From Gammaproteobacteria bacterium UBA2675 (GTDB lineage: Bacteria > Pseudomonadota > Gammaproteobacteria > Pseudomonadales > Pseudohongiellaceae), in NCBI GenBank assembly GCA_002354805.1, contig DEMH01000009.1:1114311-1178310 (forward strand): DNA of 64,000 nucleotides, read 5' to 3'. Position numbers and translations under genes: made by a program. The notes beneath the pieces were generated by a model. The model did not search any database. It was not told the origin of the DNA and saw nothing but the letters and a program-made list of their open reading frames with translations. Below, one piece after another: positions 8,298-17,691 of this stretch. The stretch's first letter is position 1. Each line of letters opens with the position of its first letter.

Positions 8298-10646
8298 TTG
8301 ACGCTGGACATTGCGCTCGTCCTGGGAATACTGCTGGTTGCAGTGCTGTTGTTTGCGACAGAAAAGCTGCGCATGGATGTTGTGGCGCTGGCAGTTCTAT
8401 GCGCGCTTGCGGTGCTGGGGCTGGTGTCACCCGAGCAGGCAATAGCTGGTTTCAGCCATCCCGCCGTGGTAACCATCTGGGCGATGTTTATCCTGAGTGA
8501 TGGTCTGACCCGCACCGGTATCGCCGATGCCCTGGGGCAGCGTGTTATTCGCGTTGCGGGTGACAGCGAAATGAAGCTGGTCGCTACCTTTATGTTGCTG
8601 GCCGGCTTGTTGTCCGGCTTCATGAATAACATTGGCGTGACCGCGCTATTGCTGCCGGTTGTAGTAAGTGTTGCCAGACAGGTTGGCGCTACCCCCTCAC
8701 GTCTGTTGATGCCGATGGCATTCGGCTGCCTGCTGGGCGGTGCGTTGACACTGATTGGTACGCCCCCGAATCTGCTGGTAAGTACCGCGCTGGAAGATGC
8801 CGGTTTTGAAGGTTTCCACTTTTTCGATTTCACCCCCATCGCCGTCCCCATGCTGCTGATCGCAACTGCCTTCGTCGCCCTGGTGGGTCGTCACTGGTTG
8901 CCATCAAGAGATCCGGTTGCAGAAACAGGCAGCAGTCGCGACCTGCGCGAGCTGTACAGTCTGCAGGAACGTATTTTTGCCGTGCAGGTTGCCGAAGACT
9001 CACTGCTGGTGGGCAAACGTCTTGGTGAGACCGGTATGACAGCTGCGGCAGGCTTGATGGTGATTGCACTCAGTCGTGGCGGTCAGACACAGGCCTTACC
9101 GTCGTCAGTCACGCGCCTGCAGGCCGGGGATATTCTGCTTGCGCAGGGCCGTCTGGACCGCTTCAAGCGGCTGCGCCAGTGGAGTGAGCTGTCCATCGAG
9201 CGAGAAGCCCCGGTGCTGCACGACCGGCTTCTGGAAGATGCTGCCCTGTATGAGACGACGATTGCCGACGAGCACGGACTGGTAGGCAAATCAATCAGGC
9301 CCTCTGAGTTTCACGAGCAGACTGGCGGCTGGTTACTGGCCGTGCTGCGGGGCGAAACAGTCCGGCGCACGCATTTGGGTGATTATCAGTTAAAAGCTGG
9401 TGACAAAGTGCTGTTTCAGGCACCGGAAAAAGCCCGCAAGTCGATAGAGTCGCGTTATGAATTTACTGAGCTGAAGGCTGTCGACAAGGAGCAGGTGCAG
9501 CATCACTACCAGCTGGATGAGCGCCTGCTGGTCTTGCGTGTACCCAGAGACGGTGCCCTGACGGGTAAGAGCATTGAGGAGATGCGCCTGGGTAAGGCCT
9601 TCGACCTGCGCTTGATGGCACTGTTTCGCGCCGGTGACTTTATCCGTCCTATCCCCGCTGAAGCTGAACTGATGGGCGCGGATTTGCTGCTGGTGCAGGG
9701 TCGTATCGAAGATTTTGACCTGCTGCGAGGCCTGCAGCAGCTTAAGGTTCTGGATGACGCGACACCCTATCTGAAAGTTTTTGAGCAGGGCAAGCTCGCC
9801 ATGGTTGAGGCCATCATTCACCCTCACAAGTGGCTTAACAACAAAAGAGTTGCCGACTTGAAGCTGCGAGAGGCATGGCAGGTTGAAGTTGCAGCGCTGT
9901 GGCGGGGCGGGCGACCATACCGTTCCGGCCTCAAGGATATGGAGCTGCAACGCGGTGATGCCCTGTTGCTGGTGGCACCACTGAAGCAACTGGCGGCGCT
10001 GAACAATAACAAGGACCTGATAATTCTGGACCCGGTATCCGCGCCAGAAGTCGACAAGTCCCGCGCTCCGATAGCCCTGGGCAGCATGCTCGCTGTGGTC
10101 GCGATAGCATTGAGTGGGTGGTTGCCGATTTACATCGCGGCTTTGCTGGGTGCCACCGCAATGGTTCTGGGCCGCTGTCTGAGCATGGAGCAGGCCTACA
10201 AGGCAATCCACTGGCGGTCCATCGTGGTGCTGGTCGGCATGATGCCATTGGGAGCCGCCATGCAGGGCAGCGGTGCCGCCACCTTCCTGTCCGATCAGCT
10301 ACTGGTGTGGACTGGCAGTCATAATCCCTGGTGGACCATAGCGGGACTGTATTTCTTTTCAGTGATCGGCACACTGATCATTCCGGTGGTGGTCCTGGTC
10401 GTGCTGATGGCACCGATAGCGCTGTCCGTCAGTGTCGGACTGGATATCCAGCCGCATGCTGCGATGATGGCCGTCGCACTGGCAGCGTCGGCAAGCGTGG
10501 CCAGCCCGGTATCCCATCCGACCAATGTGCTGGTGATGGGCCCGGGTGGTTATCGATTTGTTGATTTCCTGAAGCTCGGCCTGCCACTGACCCTGCTCGT
10601 ATTCCTGGTAGGCGCGGTGCTGATGCCGATCGTATGGCCGCTGTAG
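8298..10646 (+). CDS. SLC13-family permease with four RCK_C (TrkA-C) domains
   Basis: 782 residues. The frame most plausibly starts at TTG 8298, preceded by a CCGAGGG ribosome-binding site. Hydrophobic helices fill residues 1-200 and 595-782, with the SLC13/ArsB-like signatures SGFMNNIGVTALLLP and LIGTPPNLLVS. Between them lies a cytosolic insert of about 390 residues with four successive TrkA-C-like repeats (roughly 215-300, 320-385, 400-475, 500-570), each ending in a GD-x-LLLxxG/A turn. Most relatives carry two. The family imports anions such as sulfate, dicarboxylates or citrate with sodium; RCK_C domains usually sense a small ligand. Substrate undetermined. Convergent with the NIPSNAP gene, three bases away. 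Confidence 0.9.
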   Translation: MTLDIALVLGILLVAVLLFATEKLRMDVVALAVLCALAVLGLVSPEQAIAGFSHPAVVTIWAMFILSDGLTRTGIADALGQRVIRVAGDSEMKLVATFMLLAGLLSGFMNNIGVTALLLPVVVSVARQVGATPSRLLMPMAFGCLLGGALTLIGTPPNLLVSTALEDAGFEGFHFFDFTPIAVPMLLIATAFVALVGRHWLPSRDPVAETGSSRDLRELYSLQERIFAVQVAEDSLLVGKRLGETGMTAAAGLMVIALSRGGQTQALPSSVTRLQAGDILLAQGRLDRFKRLRQWSELSIEREAPVLHDRLLEDAALYETTIADEHGLVGKSIRPSEFHEQTGGWLLAVLRGETVRRTHLGDYQLKAGDKVLFQAPEKARKSIESRYEFTELKAVDKEQVQHHYQLDERLLVLRVPRDGALTGKSIEEMRLGKAFDLRLMALFRAGDFIRPIPAEAELMGADLLLVQGRIEDFDLLRGLQQLKVLDDATPYLKVFEQGKLAMVEAIIHPHKWLNNKRVADLKLREAWQVEVAALWRGGRPYRSGLKDMELQRGDALLLVAPLKQLAALNNNKDLIILDPVSAPEVDKSRAPIALGSMLAVVAIALSGWLPIYIAALLGATAMVLGRCLSMEQAYKAIHWRSIVVLVGMMPLGAAMQGSGAATFLSDQLLVWTGSHNPWWTIAGLYFFSVIGTLIIPVVVLVVLMAPIALSVSVGLDIQPHAAMMAVALAASASVASPVSHPTNVLVMGPGGYRFVDFLKLGLPLTLLVFLVGAVLMPIVWPL

Positions 10647-10649
10647 GCC

Positions 10650-11072
10650 TTACTTCATCTGGGAGAAGTCCGTCGCGGTCATATATTCGCGCTGTACACT
10701 GTCAAGAATGGCACCATCGCGATTGGAGGCCTCGTTGACTGCTGCCCACTCCGGGTCTGAAGCAAAGGCACGCCAGGAGGCAGAAGCTGCTTCCATACTG
10801 TCATGCTTTAGCAGGTAAATAAGCGTATTGCCTGACCTGGCTTCGTCAACGGGAATCCAGTAGCCGATATTGGTCATGCCATGCTTTTCAAACAGGCCCA
10901 TGGTGTGGTCGCGAAACCGGGCCAGGAGTTTGTCCAGATTGCCTGGCGTCGACGTGTAGGTTCGCAATTCGAACACCGGTCCTTCCTGGGCGGCAGCGCC
11001 GGCAGCTGACAGCAGGCTGCCGACGAGCAGAGTTGCGGCGACAAGCGTTTTTATTGATATTTTCACAGTCAC
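10650..11072 (-). CDS. Secreted NIPSNAP-family protein
   Basis: 140 residues with an N-terminal signal peptide (cleavage probably after AAGAAAQ, about residue 29). The mature domain starts FELRTYTSTPGNLDKLLARF and carries the paired EL-R-Y-x-x-x-PG and W...FASDPEW features of the NIPSNAP ferredoxin-like fold, about 105 residues long. Export to the periplasm is typical of bacterial NIPSNAP proteins found in marine gammaproteobacteria. Biochemical function is unknown; the fold is a dimeric alpha-beta barrel that may bind small molecules. It stands alone between two SLC13 permease genes on the opposite strand. Confidence 0.85.
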   Translation of the reverse strand: MTVKISIKTLVAATLLVGSLLSAAGAAAQEGPVFELRTYTSTPGNLDKLLARFRDHTMGLFEKHGMTNIGYWIPVDEARSGNTLIYLLKHDSMEAASASWRAFASDPEWAAVNEASNRDGAILDSVQREYMTATDFSQMK

Positions 11073-11229
11073 TTCCTCGCAGTTGAATGGTTCGCGAGAG
11101 CGTATCAGATCGATTGCGCTTTCTCTATGGCTATCCGATACCCTGTATGAGTATTGAGTCCATGTGTTGCCGCGACCCTAAGCTTCGTGTCACATTAGCG
11201 AGAACTAAAATACCGGAGCAGCGCACGAC

Positions 11230-13143
11230 ATGACACAGGATCAAATCGCTATCCTTGCCATACTGGTCCTGAGCATGGCCATGTTCATCTGGGGACGCTG
11301 GCGCCACGACATGGTTGCCGGTGCTGCGTTGCTGGCCTGTATTGTGGCCGGTCTGGTTTCTGCAGAGGATGCCTTTGTTGGATTTGGCCATCCGGCCGTT
11401 ATCACGGTAGCCTGCGTGCTTGTGCTGAGTTACGGCCTGCAGGTTACTGGCGTGGTTGATGCGTTGACGCAGCGAGTGCTGCCGTCCCGTGCTGGCCCCA
11501 CTATAAGCATCTTCGCGTTGACAGCGCTGGCGGCCGCATTGTCCGGGTTTATGAACAATGTGGGGGCCTTGGCGCTGTTGATGCCGGTGGCGATTCAGGT
11601 CGCGTCCCGACAGCAGATCCCCACCGGTCGCGTATTGATGCCACTCGCATTTGGTTCGATTCTCGGCGGCACCACGACGCTGATCGGGACGCCGCCCAAC
11701 CTGATTGTGTCCGGCTATCGCGCGGAGGCGGGGCTCGGCTCCTATAGCATGTTCGACTTTTCACCAGTCGGTGTATCAATCACGCTGGTGGGCATTTTAT
11801 TCGTAGGCCTGCTGGGATGGCGGATCGTGCCAGCCCGCAAACGTGCTGACACAGCCAGCTTTGAGACAGGCACGTATCTGACGGAAGTGCGGATTGTCGC
11901 CGACAGCAAAGCGATAGGCAAAACCATCCGTGAGGTGGAGGTCGCCCTTGAGAAGGAAGATGCCCAGATTGTCGGTATGGTGCGCGGGGATTTCAGAGTC
12001 ATTGCGCCTTATTCGCGTCGTATTCTTCGTGAACACGATATTCTGGTGATTGAGGCTGAGCCTGAATCACTCGGCGCGGCGCTGACCAGTCTTGGCCTTA
12101 AACTTGAAGAAGAAGTGATCAGCAGCAAGGACAGCGAGGGGGAAAACGCCGCTGAAGCCGAAAAATCTGGCGACAAAAGTGAGAGCGCCAAAAAGGCTGA
12201 CACTGGCAAGTCTGAAAAGCGCGATGCCAAACGCAGCACCTCAGAATCTGATGAAAAGAGCGAAGTAAAAGCCCCCAAGAAGTCAGATGAGCTGATCATT
12301 CAGGAGCTGGTAGTCATGCCTGGCTCACCGATCTCTGGCCGCTCAGCGTCGGATATCGAACTCCGCACGCGATACGGAATCAATTTGCTGGCCGTGTCGC
12401 GCCAGGGGCGTCGATCGATAAAACGGCTGCGCTCCACCAGTATTCGGGCCGGTGATGTGCTGTTGATGCAGGGGGTTCCAGAGTCTGTGGCTGGCTTCGC
12501 TGCAGACTTTAGCTGTGTCCCGCTGGCTGAGCGGGACATTCGGGTTCCCGTCAAGGGGCAGGGGCTGCTGGCTGGTGGCATATTTGCCGCTGCTATTACT
12601 GTTACTGCCCTGGGCATCCTGCCAGTGGCGATTGCATTCGCTGCTGCCGTGCTCGCGTATATGGCGTTGCGTATCGTGCCTCCCCGAGCGGTGTACAGTT
12701 CAATCGATTGGCCAGTGATAGTGCTACTTGGCGCCTTGTTGCCAGTGGCAACCGCCATGGCCTCAACGGGAACCGCCGATCTGCTGGCGCAGGTGTTGCT
12801 GGATTCTCTGGCACAGGGACATCCGGTAATCGCACTGGCGCTTGTTCTGATTGTGACAATGACATTGTCTGATTTCATGAACAATGCAGCCACGGCTGCT
12901 GTCATGTGTCCACTGGCTATCAGTATCGCAGGTCAGTTGGGCGTTAATCCGGATTCGTTTCTGATGGCGGTTGCCGTTGGTGCGTCCTGTGCATTTCTGA
13001 CGCCTATCGGGCATCAGAACAATACATTGATTCTGGGGCCGGGCGGATTCAAGTTTGGTGACTACTGGCGACTTGGTCTGCCGGTTGAGATTGTTGTCGT
13101 GGCTGTCAGTCTGCCCGTGCTGCTTTGGGCCTGGCCTTTGTAA
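11230..13143 (+). CDS. SLC13-family permease with two RCK_C domains and a charged linker
   Basis: 637 residues with the same architecture as the permease at 8.3 kb: N-terminal helices with SGFMNNVGALALLMP and LIGTPPNLIVS (about residues 100-165), a cytosolic insert, then C-terminal helices with a second FMNNAATAAVMCPLA motif. The insert has two RCK_C-like repeats (about 215-285 and 355-425) separated by roughly 55 residues made almost wholly of Glu, Lys, Ser, Asp and Ala (about 298-355), predicted to be disordered. The two permeases are clearly paralogous. Likely sodium-coupled anion import; substrate unknown. The start ATG at 11230 lies nine bases after a weak GGAGCAGC site. Confidence 0.9.
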   Translation: MTQDQIAILAILVLSMAMFIWGRWRHDMVAGAALLACIVAGLVSAEDAFVGFGHPAVITVACVLVLSYGLQVTGVVDALTQRVLPSRAGPTISIFALTALAAALSGFMNNVGALALLMPVAIQVASRQQIPTGRVLMPLAFGSILGGTTTLIGTPPNLIVSGYRAEAGLGSYSMFDFSPVGVSITLVGILFVGLLGWRIVPARKRADTASFETGTYLTEVRIVADSKAIGKTIREVEVALEKEDAQIVGMVRGDFRVIAPYSRRILREHDILVIEAEPESLGAALTSLGLKLEEEVISSKDSEGENAAEAEKSGDKSESAKKADTGKSEKRDAKRSTSESDEKSEVKAPKKSDELIIQELVVMPGSPISGRSASDIELRTRYGINLLAVSRQGRRSIKRLRSTSIRAGDVLLMQGVPESVAGFAADFSCVPLAERDIRVPVKGQGLLAGGIFAAAITVTALGILPVAIAFAAAVLAYMALRIVPPRAVYSSIDWPVIVLLGALLPVATAMASTGTADLLAQVLLDSLAQGHPVIALALVLIVTMTLSDFMNNAATAAVMCPLAISIAGQLGVNPDSFLMAVAVGASCAFLTPIGHQNNTLILGPGGFKFGDYWRLGLPVEIVVVAVSLPVLLWAWPL

Positions 13144-13155
13144 GCCGTCGGCGAG

Positions 13156-13410
13156 CTAGCGCTGTTCGTCGTCGCTGGTTGGCTCCGGTTTCACTGATTG
13201 AATTGGTCCGGGGCGCGCTTGCTCCTGCTCTGCAGTGCGCATCAACACCCAGGCGCCGCCGAAGATGGTTCCAATCAGCGTAATTGCCAGGATCATGACC
13301 AGCCGATATGGGATGGCGATATAGACGCCACCAAAATAGTCGGCGGCCATGGCCAGCAAATTGACGACAAATAGAGCGCTGAAGAAGGTTATCCAGATCA
13401 GTTTTTTCAT
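13156..13410 (-). CDS. Small two-helix membrane protein, unknown
   Basis: 84 residues with two hydrophobic helices (residues ~4-25 and ~33-60) and a short, polar, Glu/Pro/Ser-rich cytosolic tail. No family recognised. The start is an ATG at 13410. It lies 68 bases downstream of the FG-GAP gene on the same strand, so it could be the last gene of that operon, but it could also be transcribed on its own. Convergent with the SLC13 permease. Confidence 0.65.
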   Translation of the reverse strand: MKKLIWITFFSALFVVNLLAMAADYFGGVYIAIPYRLVMILAITLIGTIFGGAWVLMRTAEQEQARPGPIQSVKPEPTSDDEQR

Positions 13411-13478
13411 CGGCTCGCGCCTCCGCCGGCTGTCTTGGTTATTGTCCAGCGGGTCGACCGGTAGCCCGCCTGCTTTGC

Positions 13479-15188
13479 TCAGTCTGACAGAAACAGAATG
13501 CCAGTGACAGCAGTCTCATCACGCTGCAGCAGCACAAAGATGTCATCAAGACCATCATTGTTCAGATCCTGCATGGCAATATCACTTCTAGGAGTTGCCA
13601 TCGGCAGGGGCAGGGCAGCATCAGGCTGCCGGTCGCTGACAGCGCGCACGTCGCTGTTGATTTCGACATCAAACTCATCAATAACCCGTCGGATATCGAT
13701 CTCGTAGTTGTCTACCTGACGGCGGTAATTCAATGAGGCGAGGAAGCGATCTTCATCGGGCGCGGGCTCAGTTACCACTGCGCGGTAGAAGAGCTGAAGC
13801 TGACTGTCGACAAGAGCCAACAGATCCCTGACGCCCGCTTCAGCTGAGCTACCCTGCAGTGTTTCGGCACTGACGATCGCCCTCGAACTGGGGATAACAG
13901 CTTCCGATGAGCGCGCCCGCTCTCGGACCTCATTAACAGAGCCTATCATCCGGACAACGGAGGGGAAACGCAGAGCCACTGTAATACGTCGGGATGGGCG
14001 GCGGGCAAAATTGTCGCCCTCATTGGGGTAAATGTAAGCCTCCAGGTTGATGGTGCCGGAAATGGCCAGCCACAGGAAAACATCTCCCAGTGACACCTGG
14101 TCAACCCGCCATAACCAAAGGTCTGGTCTGCCATCTTCGTTCTCATCGTGCATAAACACAGACAGCACATTACCACTCGAGCGCAGAATCTGGTCAGCTT
14201 GCGAAAGGTCCATCCCCTGGCGACTTCCCAGATGCAGTGCTACACGCCCACCTTCACGCAGAATCAGATCGTCAATCCCGTCGCCATTCATGTCCTGAAG
14301 TATTTCTTCATGGGTCAGCGCCAGCACGCCTGTCAGATTGGCAAAATCCAGCTGATCGATATCAAACTCGCCAAGTCGCTCACGAATCGCCACGCGGTCG
14401 ATTGTTATGTCGGGCTCCTGGGGAAAATAAGCATCGGCCTGCGGCGCGGCAAAAAACACATCCAGCCGTTCGCTGGTGTCAGAGATCAGGTCGGGCTGAT
14501 CATCACCGTTCACATCCCGCAGGCTCATCAGCGGAATGCTTAACGCCTGGCCCACATCACGGTCCAGTGTTGCATCGGGTTGCAGGACGGAACGCAGTTG
14601 TATGTCAGAGCTGATCCGCAATGGGGACTGAAAGCTGCCATCGGTCGACCGGATATACAGGGCCAACTCGCCAGCTGCCGGAATGATAAGGTCTTCTCTG
14701 CCATCGTTGTTCAAGTCGCGGGCAAAAGCCAGCCTGTGCATGCCTGGCGGCAAAAAACCACTGACGCCATCGAGCACGGTTTCGGCTTCCGTGAACTGAC
14801 GGTCCTGAAGTTGCCAGCGCACCACGCGATTGCCATCTATCAGGGCAATCAATGAAAAATCATCGCTGACATCCCAGCCAACCGACTGACCTGGCATATC
14901 GAGGCTGGCCTGTGGTGTACTGAAGTCGAAGCGGTCCTGCTCACTGCCTGCAGACTGGAAATACAGGTGAACGCTGTTTTCTGCGATCGCCAGGATGTCG
15001 CGCAGGCCATCGTTGTCCGCGTCCACGATGATCAGGCTGCTGGTGTCACCCGGCATGGAGAAGTCCATGCGCTGATAACCATCTATGGTGTCAGCGTGCA
15101 TTGAACTTCCCGCCCAAAGCAGAGCGGCTGCCCCGAGGCTCAGACCCCGGACAGATTGCCTGGAAATTTTCAGTTTAAATATGTTCAT
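13479..15188 (-). CDS. Secreted FG-GAP/VCBS repeat protein (569 aa)
   Basis: 569 residues, with a twin-basic signal peptide ending near SMHADT (residue 33). At least six calcium-binding-type loops of the D-x-D/N-x-D-G-x-x-D form are visible: DADNDGLRD, DLNNDGRED, DVNGDDQPD, DMNGDGIDD, DENEDGRPD and DLNNDGLDD. This predicts an integrin-alpha-like beta-propeller in the periplasm or at the cell surface. No enzymatic domain is seen. The start overlaps the stop of the second FG-GAP gene by ATGA. It is the fifth gene of a cassette behind an ABC transporter and a PDZ lipoprotein. Likely role is protein or glycan binding; the partner is unknown. Confidence 0.85.
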   Translation of the reverse strand: MNIFKLKISRQSVRGLSLGAAALLWAGSSMHADTIDGYQRMDFSMPGDTSSLIIVDADNDGLRDILAIAENSVHLYFQSAGSEQDRFDFSTPQASLDMPGQSVGWDVSDDFSLIALIDGNRVVRWQLQDRQFTEAETVLDGVSGFLPPGMHRLAFARDLNNDGREDLIIPAAGELALYIRSTDGSFQSPLRISSDIQLRSVLQPDATLDRDVGQALSIPLMSLRDVNGDDQPDLISDTSERLDVFFAAPQADAYFPQEPDITIDRVAIRERLGEFDIDQLDFANLTGVLALTHEEILQDMNGDGIDDLILREGGRVALHLGSRQGMDLSQADQILRSSGNVLSVFMHDENEDGRPDLWLWRVDQVSLGDVFLWLAISGTINLEAYIYPNEGDNFARRPSRRITVALRFPSVVRMIGSVNEVRERARSSEAVIPSSRAIVSAETLQGSSAEAGVRDLLALVDSQLQLFYRAVVTEPAPDEDRFLASLNYRRQVDNYEIDIRRVIDEFDVEINSDVRAVSDRQPDAALPLPMATPRSDIAMQDLNNDGLDDIFVLLQRDETAVTGILFLSD

Positions 15189-16729
15189 GGTGCCGACACC
15201 AGCATGGTGATGGTATTGGAGTGGTATAACATTATATCTGGCACCGAATCTCCATTCAGGTCGCGCAGCTCAAAGTCGAGAATGGTGCGCGATGGTACAT
15301 ACTGCCAGAATGGCTGCTGTTCAAAGTTCAGCCGGTCATCAATACGTCTGGCTGTCAGTACACCGGCATCTGTCAGATAGAGTGCGTCCAGCCGGCCGTC
15401 GCCATCCAGATCACTTTGCAGGTGGATGGGGCTGGTCAGGCCACGAATGGTCTGTGCAGAGAAGCTGTCATCCTGCCGGAAGTCGGGGCGGCTGTTGAAA
15501 ACCTGTGCCCCCGTACCGCTGCCATACAGTAGTTGACTGCGCACGATGCTGGCATTGCGGATCGCATTGACGACCGGAATTGTGTAGTAAGTGACGCTGA
15601 GTTGTCGCTGACCGTCACCGGCAACATCAAGCGTCTCCAGGCGCAAATCATAACCAGTGAAGCGCATGACCTGATCGGGCTGCTGCAGATTAAATCGCCC
15701 ACCCTGGTTGCGATACAGGTGTACATCCCAGTCTTCGCCGTTTTCCAGAATACGCGCCAGGTCCACCAGCTCATCGTTGTTCAGGTGCAATAGCTGAAAA
15801 TCGCCCTCCATTTCGACCGGCCCCTGCCATGCTGGTGTCGTGTTGCCGTTGGCAAGCTCCTCTCTCGAAAGGATATTGACCTGCCCATAAAGGTCATTGC
15901 CGATGTTCTGGAAGACGACGTCAGCCGATCCGGGAGATCGCATATCAGCCAGCACTGCGGATGGCATCCACTGTTCAGTCTCCAGCAGCGTGTCTGCGGC
16001 ACCATCATTAACGTCCATGACAAAGTCTTCGAAATCTGAAGCGCTGCGCGGAATGACTCTGACCACCAGACCATCCTGTGCATTAAACGTGACCTCTGTC
16101 GAAAATCGACCGGCTGGAGCTGGCAGTAATGACCGGTCCAGTTCCAGGTTCTCGGTCGCGAACTGCTGTCGCAGCATGAATGTTTCGTGGCCCTGACCCT
16201 CAAAATAGCCGTATCCGTCTGTTCCAGGCAGCAGCAGGTCAACATAGCCATTGCCGGTCAAGTCAGTGGGTGCCTGCAGAAAATAGGTAGTGCGTCGCTG
16301 AGGCACGGCAGTGAGCAGGGGCCAGTCAAACAGGTGGCGAATATTGCCGGCATAGGTGGCTTGCGCCGTACTCAGACTGAATACGGAGCTGCCGGTAAAC
16401 AGCAGCAATTCATCACCTGGTTCTTCGCGCACGTCAGCAAAGGCCACCGCGACAATTTCAGCACGAATATCAACAGTGCGGGTAGGTCGAGCCGGGAAAC
16501 GGCGATCTGTCTGCTGCTGGTGAATCAGCAGCTGCCTGCCAATGCCTGGTGTCCATTGTGGAATGACAAGGTCGAGCAGTCCGTCGCCGTCCACATCCGC
16601 CAGCTGGATGTCATTAGGCCATTCGGCTGACGGAGTCTCTGAGGCAATGTAGTTGGTTTGTGCCCAGGACACTGATCCAGTCAGCACTAGCCCAAGAAGT
16701 ATCATATTTTGGCACAGAGCTCCCATCAT
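15185..16729 (-). CDS. Secreted FG-GAP/VCBS repeat protein (514 aa)
   Basis: 514 residues with a signal peptide (cleavage near VSWAQT, residue 23). Calcium-loop motifs DVDGDGLLD, DLTGNGYVD, DLDGDGRLD and DLNGDSVPD mark propeller blades; sequence between them is long and divergent. It resembles the next gene (13479-15188) in layout, and the two probably arose by duplication and diverged. Four-base overlaps (ATGA) join it to the PDZ lipoprotein gene upstream and to its partner downstream, so translation of the three is probably coupled. Surface or periplasmic location is inferred from the signal peptide. Confidence 0.85.
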   Translation of the reverse strand: MMGALCQNMILLGLVLTGSVSWAQTNYIASETPSAEWPNDIQLADVDGDGLLDLVIPQWTPGIGRQLLIHQQQTDRRFPARPTRTVDIRAEIVAVAFADVREEPGDELLLFTGSSVFSLSTAQATYAGNIRHLFDWPLLTAVPQRRTTYFLQAPTDLTGNGYVDLLLPGTDGYGYFEGQGHETFMLRQQFATENLELDRSLLPAPAGRFSTEVTFNAQDGLVVRVIPRSASDFEDFVMDVNDGAADTLLETEQWMPSAVLADMRSPGSADVVFQNIGNDLYGQVNILSREELANGNTTPAWQGPVEMEGDFQLLHLNNDELVDLARILENGEDWDVHLYRNQGGRFNLQQPDQVMRFTGYDLRLETLDVAGDGQRQLSVTYYTIPVVNAIRNASIVRSQLLYGSGTGAQVFNSRPDFRQDDSFSAQTIRGLTSPIHLQSDLDGDGRLDALYLTDAGVLTARRIDDRLNFEQQPFWQYVPSRTILDFELRDLNGDSVPDIMLYHSNTITMLVSAP

Positions 16730-17691
16730 TCCTCCACCAGTTCCCCATACCCGCTGGCTGCGCGGAAAATGCCGAGTACGCTGTATTCGCGTTCAGGGCC
16801 GGTTCGCTGGTACTGAAACAGCGAAAACAGAATCAGGTCGCCCACTCTAAGGCGGGTGCGGTCGGGACTCAGGGATGACTCGTAACTGAACAGCGGCCAC
16901 AGGCTGAGTTCGCTCAGGCGCGTGCCAGGATGCCAGAGCCGCAGTTCTTCATTCATCGGTTCACCGCGGCGCAGGAATTGCAGGTTCACGCGATCGCCTG
17001 CCTGATAGTTGCTGCTGATCATCGTGACCAGCCCCTGTGCAGATCCTATGCCTTGTTCGTCAACGGCCACAACAATGTCGTCTTCCCGCAGGCCCGCCGC
17101 CAGCAGGGGGCTTTGATCAAATACGCGGACTATCCTTGCGCCAGTGACCGGCTCTCCGCTTCGGTCAGACAAATGTTCTGTTGTAAATCCGGCCCGCAGC
17201 AAAACCGGGTCTGTGCGATACAGTTCCACTGGCGGCAATGTCTCATTGCGGATAGGCTGGACCGCAACCGTGGCCTGAAAAACAGTGGTATTGCGGCGGA
17301 CTTCGAACTCGAAACTTCGATTGTCAGTGGTCTCAAGCGCCAACATATCCAGAATGTCTGGCTGGTTGCTCGGTAGCCCGTCGATACTGAGGATGACATC
17401 GCCAGCCCGGATACCCGCCCGGTCAGCCGGACCGCCGTTACTGACGCTGCGCACCCTGATTCCAGGCAGAACACTGATATTGGTCAGCGAGTCACTTTCG
17501 TTGACTGTTGCGGTCAGGCCGAAATCTACTTCGGGCTCGCTGGCGCCGCCATCGCCCGCAAGCACTATCTGTTCAGGCGACTGGGAAATGGTTGGCACCA
17601 ATTCGCGGGGCTCGGTGCTGACGCAGGCGCTTAAAAGCAGTAGGGACATCCAGCCTGACAGAACCGCTGTTTTGCTTCGGTTGCATCTCAT
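16726..17691 (-). CDS. Lipoprotein with two PDZ domains
   Basis: 321 residues from the ATG at 17691, which overlaps the ABC permease stop (ATGA); a longer frame to 17760 would bury the signal peptide. The lipobox is LLLLSAC (Cys about 23). PDZ1 (about 75-145) has the GIRVRSVSNGGPADRAGIRA ligand-loop pattern; PDZ2 (about 165-265) has GARIVRVFDQSPLLAAGLRE. No protease domain is attached, unlike DegP/RseP families, so it looks like a periplasmic adaptor that binds protein C-termini. A C-terminal segment of about 50 residues has no known match. It sits between the transporter and the two FG-GAP genes and could bridge them. Confidence 0.85.
   Translation of the reverse strand: MRCNRSKTAVLSGWMSLLLLSACVSTEPRELVPTISQSPEQIVLAGDGGASEPEVDFGLTATVNESDSLTNISVLPGIRVRSVSNGGPADRAGIRAGDVILSIDGLPSNQPDILDMLALETTDNRSFEFEVRRNTTVFQATVAVQPIRNETLPPVELYRTDPVLLRAGFTTEHLSDRSGEPVTGARIVRVFDQSPLLAAGLREDDIVVAVDEQGIGSAQGLVTMISSNYQAGDRVNLQFLRRGEPMNEELRLWHPGTRLSELSLWPLFSYESSLSPDRTRLRVGDLILFSLFQYQRTGPEREYSVLGIFRAASGYGELVEE

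Noticed and set aside
9390..10211. 273-residue open frame antisense to the first SLC13 permease
   Set aside because: No domain or start site. Composition follows the high GC antisense of the real gene.
12300..12905. 201-residue frame antisense to the second SLC13 permease
   Set aside because: Ser/Thr/Ala-rich shadow of membrane-helix codons.
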